64,000 nucleotides of DNA from the NCBI GenBank assembly GCA_964423615.1, contig CAYRFQ010000014.1, positions 62,001 through 126,000 on the forward strand, read 5' to 3'. Shown here in pieces: positions 59,988 to 64,000 of the stretch; position 1 is the stretch's first letter; every line of letters starts with the position of its first letter. A model generated the notes under the pieces. The model was not told the origin of the DNA. It ran no database searches and worked only from the letters and a program-made list of their open reading frames with translations. The position numbers were made by a program, and so were the translations under genes. Origin of the DNA: CAYRFQ01 sp964423615. GTDB taxonomy: Bacteria; Planctomycetota; Planctomycetia; Gemmatales; Gemmataceae.

Positions 59988-60632
59988 ATGCTTCACTATC
60001 CCAAAATTCCTAGCACAAAGAACTGTCCTGGTGGGCGCTGCATCGCCTTCGAAAAATATGACGGGACAAACATGCACTGGGATTGGGACCGCGATTTCGG
60101 ATGGCACGCGTTTGGTACTCGCCGCGACACGTTCAACCTGACCGACGACGGAATCGATCTCTTCGCGGAAAAGCATCCCCAACAAGTCGAATGTGTGGAA
60201 GTCTTCTGGGAAACACTCGCCCCAAGCGTCGACGAGAGCTTTCGAAAGAACCCGAACTATCAGGAATTCCAGGAGTTGAAAATCTTCACCGAGTTCCTTG
60301 GCACAAATTCATTCGCCGGAGCCCACAAACCCGATGACCCCAAAGAACTCGTCTTGTTCGACGTCGAAGCCGAAGGATTTGGCATCATCGGCCCGGACCA
60401 ATTCGTCGATGATTTCGGACACCTCCGAAGTGCCCGCGTGATCTACCGTGGTAAGTTCACAGGCAAATTCATCGAAGACGTCCGCAACGGCAAATATGAC
60501 GTATTCGAAGGTGTCGTCTGTAAAGGCGGCAAGGGTGGAGATGACCTGTGGATGGCCAAGATCAAAACGAACGCCTACCAAGAACAACTCAAGGAGGCGT
60601 TCCAGAACAACTGGGAAGCTTATTGGGAGTGA
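59988..60632 (+). CDS. RNA ligase family protein
   Basis: 214 residues. The nucleotidyltransferase motif I is AFEKYDGTNMHW at about residues 20-31, with the catalytic Lys23. Later motifs are WHAFGTRRDTF, LKIFTEFLGTNSFAGAH (motif III-like), FEGVVCKGGKGG (motif IV) and WMAKIKTNAY (motif V). It fits the small RNA_ligase (Rnl2-like) family that seals RNA nicks through an adenylate. Its target is unknown; a repair or tRNA-repair role is inferred. ATG 59988 has an AAAGGA site. No Pnkp or RtcB gene lies nearby. Confidence 0.85.
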   Translation: MLHYPKIPSTKNCPGGRCIAFEKYDGTNMHWDWDRDFGWHAFGTRRDTFNLTDDGIDLFAEKHPQQVECVEVFWETLAPSVDESFRKNPNYQEFQELKIFTEFLGTNSFAGAHKPDDPKELVLFDVEAEGFGIIGPDQFVDDFGHLRSARVIYRGKFTGKFIEDVRNGKYDVFEGVVCKGGKGGDDLWMAKIKTNAYQEQLKEAFQNNWEAYWE

Positions 60633-60685
60633 AGAAAGGGAGAAGAAAATACCCAACTGGGCAGTTTGCCCCAGCTACGATGAGA

Positions 60686-60730
60686 TCGGCCGAAGGCCAA
60701 ATCCAACATAGCCTGGGGCAACGGCCAAGT
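60686..60730. repeat. REP-like repeat after the RNA ligase gene
   Basis: Contains ggccgaaggcc (an 11-bp palindrome with a single central base) and tagcctggggcaacggcc. The layout matches 32491-32567 and part of 19131-19174. Confidence 0.6.
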
Positions 60731-60778
60731 CCATGAGGCGAACACCAAGCACACCGAAAAATCCCTCACCAGTAGCCC

Positions 60779-63700
60779 CTACTCCCCGGCCAGACAAACC
60801 AGACTTCCATCCTTCAGCGCGGCGTACAGCCTTCCATTGGCCGCAGCAAGACCATCGAACACCGTCGGAGACGGCAGCTGCTGCTGTGCTAGTTTCTGAC
60901 CATCGGACACAGCAGCAGCATAAAGGACACCACCCTTCTTCCCAGCCCAGGCGGCAGTGACCTCGTCAGGATTTGTGAGCTTGAGGGCTGATTCTCCCTG
61001 GGGTCCAGCTGTCTTGATCACATCAGGAGGTCCGGCGATGAATACAGCTTCTTTGGTGACCACAAGACCAGTCGCGAGCAACGGAACCTGTTTCGTCCAC
61101 CGGTACTGGAACTGTTGCTTGGGCGTCCGGTTACGCCGTTTCTTTTTCCCTTTTTGACCTTTGACCTTCTTCCCTTTCGGAGGAACTGCCGAGTCCTTGG
61201 AGACGGAATTCCGGTCGACTGCGTACAGTTGGTACTTCTCACCGCCTCGCCATTGACCTGTGTTGCCACCATTGTACTTATCACGACCGAAGCCATAGAT
61301 GGATTCGGCATCGTAGGACATGATACGACCGGACGGAACCTGATTGCCGACTCTCCACCAACCACTCCAGTGAGAGGTGAATTGATCTCCGAAGACCCAG
61401 TACGCCCGGTGCCACCAGGTGTCATCGAGAAAGCCCAGCGGTGAATACAGGTGTGTTCCGCTTCCCGTCTCGACCCCAGTTTCAAAGTCCAATTTGACAT
61501 GTCGCATGTAGACTTCGCCGTCGTTAACGGAGAGGATGTCGGCCAGTGCCCCCCGGACATCTCGACCACCTCCCTTGGGCTGCTTGCCTTCATCAGTCGG
61601 GCTGTAGATAGTTTTTTGGGATAGCACCTGACCACTCTTCGGATCGACTCGGTAAAGACGAATGCCACCGTCAAGATACGACGATCGACCCGCAGCCACC
61701 TTCAGCTCACCTTCGTGGACAAGGACACTCCCATGGACAGGCCACGCCGACTCGAGTTGTCCCTCATTCATAACGAGTCTGTCTTCGGGGGCAACTCGCA
61801 AGCGCCACATGAGCTTCCCGTCCGCAGCGGTAACAGCGTAGACCCAACCATCTGCCGATCCGAAGTAGGCTCCAGACTCATAGATGGTCGGGGGCGAGTC
61901 GATGCGACCTCCAGCCGTGAACGTCCAGACGGTCTTCCCGGTGTTGGCGTCCAAAGCATAGACTTTGTGTTGATCGACTGCGGCAACGTAGACCAGACCA
62001 CCAGCAACGACAACGGCCGAAAGCTTCCCACCAATTTTCGTCCGCCACTTGGACTTCAAAGAGGTAGGTACTTTACAATCCGAAACTCCCTGACGACTAG
62101 CATTACCTCGGAACGTCGGCCACTCGTGCTCCCATGCTTTGGGCCCTTTGGGGTTTCGAAAAGATGGACCTCGTTCCAAGATCGAACCCGTCTTGGCTTT
62201 GGAGAGTGTCGTTCGCTGGGCCGACAGAGCCGTGATGCCGATGAGCTTGGACTTCATGTTACACGCACAGCAGTTTGGCGGCACGTAGAGCAAACCATTG
62301 GCCGGAAGGACACCATACTGACAAGTCCCGCGCACCCAATCATTGTCCCAGATGTCACCCTTTTCGAGATCGAGTACCTGGACACCCATCTGACCCAACA
62401 TCAGGAACTGCTCGGTCGCCTTGTTGCGGTAGCACCTCGCGTGCATGTACCCACGTGCCGGAGTGAACTGCTTCTTGACCTTTCCAGTTACGGGATCAAC
62501 ACCAACACGCTTCCGGTTCTTGTCCATCCACAGCACGTTGCCCACGAGATGAATGTCCGGCGGAGTGTTGTACCCGCTAACACTTTTGTCCGACCAGAGC
62601 AGCTTGCCCTCGTCCAACGAATACGCATGAATCTTGCGGAAATCGGCAGCATAAACGGCCTTGTCACCGACCAACAAGGACGGTGATTCCCATTGCATTT
62701 CGTTGTTGGCAATTCGACGCGCCGGGAGTTTGATGTCCGTCGCGAACTTGGTCTCCCACTGTTGCTTTCCCGACTTCGCGTCCAGACATAGAACACTGTC
62801 CGGGGTCTGTGCGAACAGGCGACCGTTCTTGAGGGCGACGTTCGCAAACACGAGATTGTCGATGTCCTTCGACCATAGTTGCTTGCCGGTCTCGACATCG
62901 ACCTGGAGCAACCGACACTTCCGCTTGATCAATTTGCCACGACGACGAGCCTTGTCGATCTCATCGACTTTGCCGACGAATTCGTCAGTAACGAGGACCA
63001 ACTTTCCATCATGGTGGAGGATCTGTTTAGTGTACTTGGACCCTTCGATGATCCGGAGGGTCTTGCCACTGGCAGCGTCAAGTATATGCACAGGTCCTTC
63101 GAGCGAAAGTGTCGCGAAGACACGGTCACCGGCCGCCACAATCCGAAACTGCAAATTGGCAGGTCCCGAACGAAATCGACGAAACTGACTGACCCACTTG
63201 CCGATGTCCCTTTTCCAAAGGATGACCCCGTTATAGGCATCGCGAGCGACCAGTTTCCAAACCGAAGGAATGCGGATGTCTGCCGCGGGTGCCTCGTCGG
63301 CGATGAAGTACATCCGACCGGCTGATGTCACGCACGTACTGAAGCTGGCCTGTTGTTCGTGACCCCGTGAGAACTTCGGCGTCCCCATCCACTGGACGTG
63401 CTTGGGAGGACCGACCAAAGAGTCTTTCGCAACGGGATTCCCGTCAGGACCGTGCAAGAAGTGAGTCCACTCGTCCCGCTTCGAGGACGCTGGCTTGACG
63501 ACCTTCTTCCAGCCCTCCCCTTCGCGGACATAAAGGACACCTTGCGGCACCAAGACCCGCAGCATCTCCTCGCGGGACACACCACTTGCCTTCTCGACGA
63601 CGAGCAAATTCACAAGTCCGTCGGCGTAAGGCAGGGTGTTGGCGACCAATCGAGCCACCGAGACTTGACCATAATGTCCTTGCTTGGCGATGTTGCGACG

Positions 63701-63925
63701 GGCTTGGTCAACAACCTTCTGGTCCGTGTCAAGACCGTGCACCACGAACTGATCTCCGGCACGGAGTTGTACCGTGAGTTTGCCGTCACCACAACCAAGG
63801 TGAACGACGAGCCCACCTCGAACGCCCGTCGTTTTCAAGATCTCATTGGCGTTGGCTACGCAGGCTTCCGAGAGAGTGAACCCAAACCACATCAGGATGA
63901 AAAGGGAGAGGAATTTTCGTTTCAT
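60779..63925 (-). CDS. Secreted SAM-methyltransferase-like / PQQ beta-propeller fusion
   Basis: 1048 residues. A signal peptide spans about 1-26 (LSLFILMWFGFTLSEACVANA). Residues 30-150 look like a Rossmann methyltransferase with motif I (VVHLGCGDGKLTVQL) and VHGLDTDQ as the acidic loop. The remainder is a long run of PQQ/outer-membrane-propeller blades (GNVLWMDKNRKRVGVDPV, VYALDANTGKTVWTFTAGG, DGWVYAVTAADGKLMWRL). Lys-rich patches lie near the C-terminus (PPKGKKVKGQKGKKKRRNR). An exported methyltransferase domain is odd, as SAM is cytosolic. This fusion recurs in planctomycetes with unknown role. ATG 63925 has a GAGG site. Confidence 0.85.
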   Translation of the reverse strand: MKRKFLSLFILMWFGFTLSEACVANANEILKTTGVRGGLVVHLGCGDGKLTVQLRAGDQFVVHGLDTDQKVVDQARRNIAKQGHYGQVSVARLVANTLPYADGLVNLLVVEKASGVSREEMLRVLVPQGVLYVREGEGWKKVVKPASSKRDEWTHFLHGPDGNPVAKDSLVGPPKHVQWMGTPKFSRGHEQQASFSTCVTSAGRMYFIADEAPAADIRIPSVWKLVARDAYNGVILWKRDIGKWVSQFRRFRSGPANLQFRIVAAGDRVFATLSLEGPVHILDAASGKTLRIIEGSKYTKQILHHDGKLVLVTDEFVGKVDEIDKARRRGKLIKRKCRLLQVDVETGKQLWSKDIDNLVFANVALKNGRLFAQTPDSVLCLDAKSGKQQWETKFATDIKLPARRIANNEMQWESPSLLVGDKAVYAADFRKIHAYSLDEGKLLWSDKSVSGYNTPPDIHLVGNVLWMDKNRKRVGVDPVTGKVKKQFTPARGYMHARCYRNKATEQFLMLGQMGVQVLDLEKGDIWDNDWVRGTCQYGVLPANGLLYVPPNCCACNMKSKLIGITALSAQRTTLSKAKTGSILERGPSFRNPKGPKAWEHEWPTFRGNASRQGVSDCKVPTSLKSKWRTKIGGKLSAVVVAGGLVYVAAVDQHKVYALDANTGKTVWTFTAGGRIDSPPTIYESGAYFGSADGWVYAVTAADGKLMWRLRVAPEDRLVMNEGQLESAWPVHGSVLVHEGELKVAAGRSSYLDGGIRLYRVDPKSGQVLSQKTIYSPTDEGKQPKGGGRDVRGALADILSVNDGEVYMRHVKLDFETGVETGSGTHLYSPLGFLDDTWWHRAYWVFGDQFTSHWSGWWRVGNQVPSGRIMSYDAESIYGFGRDKYNGGNTGQWRGGEKYQLYAVDRNSVSKDSAVPPKGKKVKGQKGKKKRRNRTPKQQFQYRWTKQVPLLATGLVVTKEAVFIAGPPDVIKTAGPQGESALKLTNPDEVTAAWAGKKGGVLYAAAVSDGQKLAQQQLPSPTVFDGLAAANGRLYAALKDGSLVCLAGE

Positions 63926-64000
63926 TCGTTGATCCTCGCAGGAATACAAAATCATGGCCAGGAGGCGATGCTTACTGCCGTCATTGTCCTGCAAGGATCC

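Overview
The window is a chromosomal segment of a planctomycete, most likely of the Gemmatales/Gemmataceae. The placement is inferred from gene families, not from rRNA. The supporting signs are two proteins that begin with the YADWLEEQ-type (TIGR02996) leader domain, a secreted DUF1080 protein, a secreted methyltransferase-PQQ propeller, a cellulase with the planctomycete LEERxxP N-terminal signal, a J-domain-like/WD40 membrane protein, a Tyr-repeat surface protein, a SWIM-ligase, and the futalosine menaquinone route. Base composition is roughly balanced. I saw no rRNA, tRNA, CRISPR array, insertion sequence or phage gene, so this is ordinary chromosome with much lineage-specific secreted and membrane content.

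Layout. 1-1780: 3' part of a spondin/RTX-repeat surface protein, interrupted by a 100-N gap that sits inside a tandem duplication. 2125-3099: zinc-finger anti-sigma protein and an ECF sigma factor. 3034-11404 (minus): J-domain/WD40 protein, PrcB-like membrane protein, DUF1080, HXXEE, BPL-N glutaminase-like, methyltransferase, two hypotheticals and a phenolic acid decarboxylase. 11860-15390: isoleucyl-tRNA synthetase. 15590-18339: HEPN-like protein, a coiled-coil gene broken by a stop codon, and a secreted hypothetical. 19527-22082: GH5 cellulase. 22280-23302: SWIM-DNA ligase. 23943-25866: mqnA-mqnC, with mqnE apart at 47976. 25945-27951: two related membrane proteins with a small coupled gene between them.

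28019-41984: macro domain, DUF2007, HU, Cys-rich secreted protein, malQ, ndk, SUKH-like, rho, thyX, CcbP-like, MBL-fold, VOC, apbE and an unusual DoxX. 42221-50872: TAT-exported Gfo/Idh/MocA oxidoreductase, AAA ATPase, Tyr-repeat protein, ppa, mqnE, LRR protein and FHA protein. 51020-54279: radical SAM protein and three small secreted proteins sharing motifs. 54806-58274: dual-specificity-type phosphatase, then an ABC exporter with a coupled thioredoxin-like protein. 58743-63925: small membrane protein, DUF4198, RNA ligase and the methyltransferase-PQQ protein.

How the genes work together. Housekeeping genes (ileS, rho, thyX, ndk, ppa, malQ, HU, mqnA/C/E) are scattered singly among accessory genes. 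Most transcription units are short, and several end in clear intrinsic terminators (30832, 43974, 47186, 49157). Tight coupling is visible only in mqnA-mqnC, the ABC ATPase-permease-thioredoxin run, and the 27951-26877 membrane set. Intergenic DNA carries several families of short palindromic, REP-like repeats.
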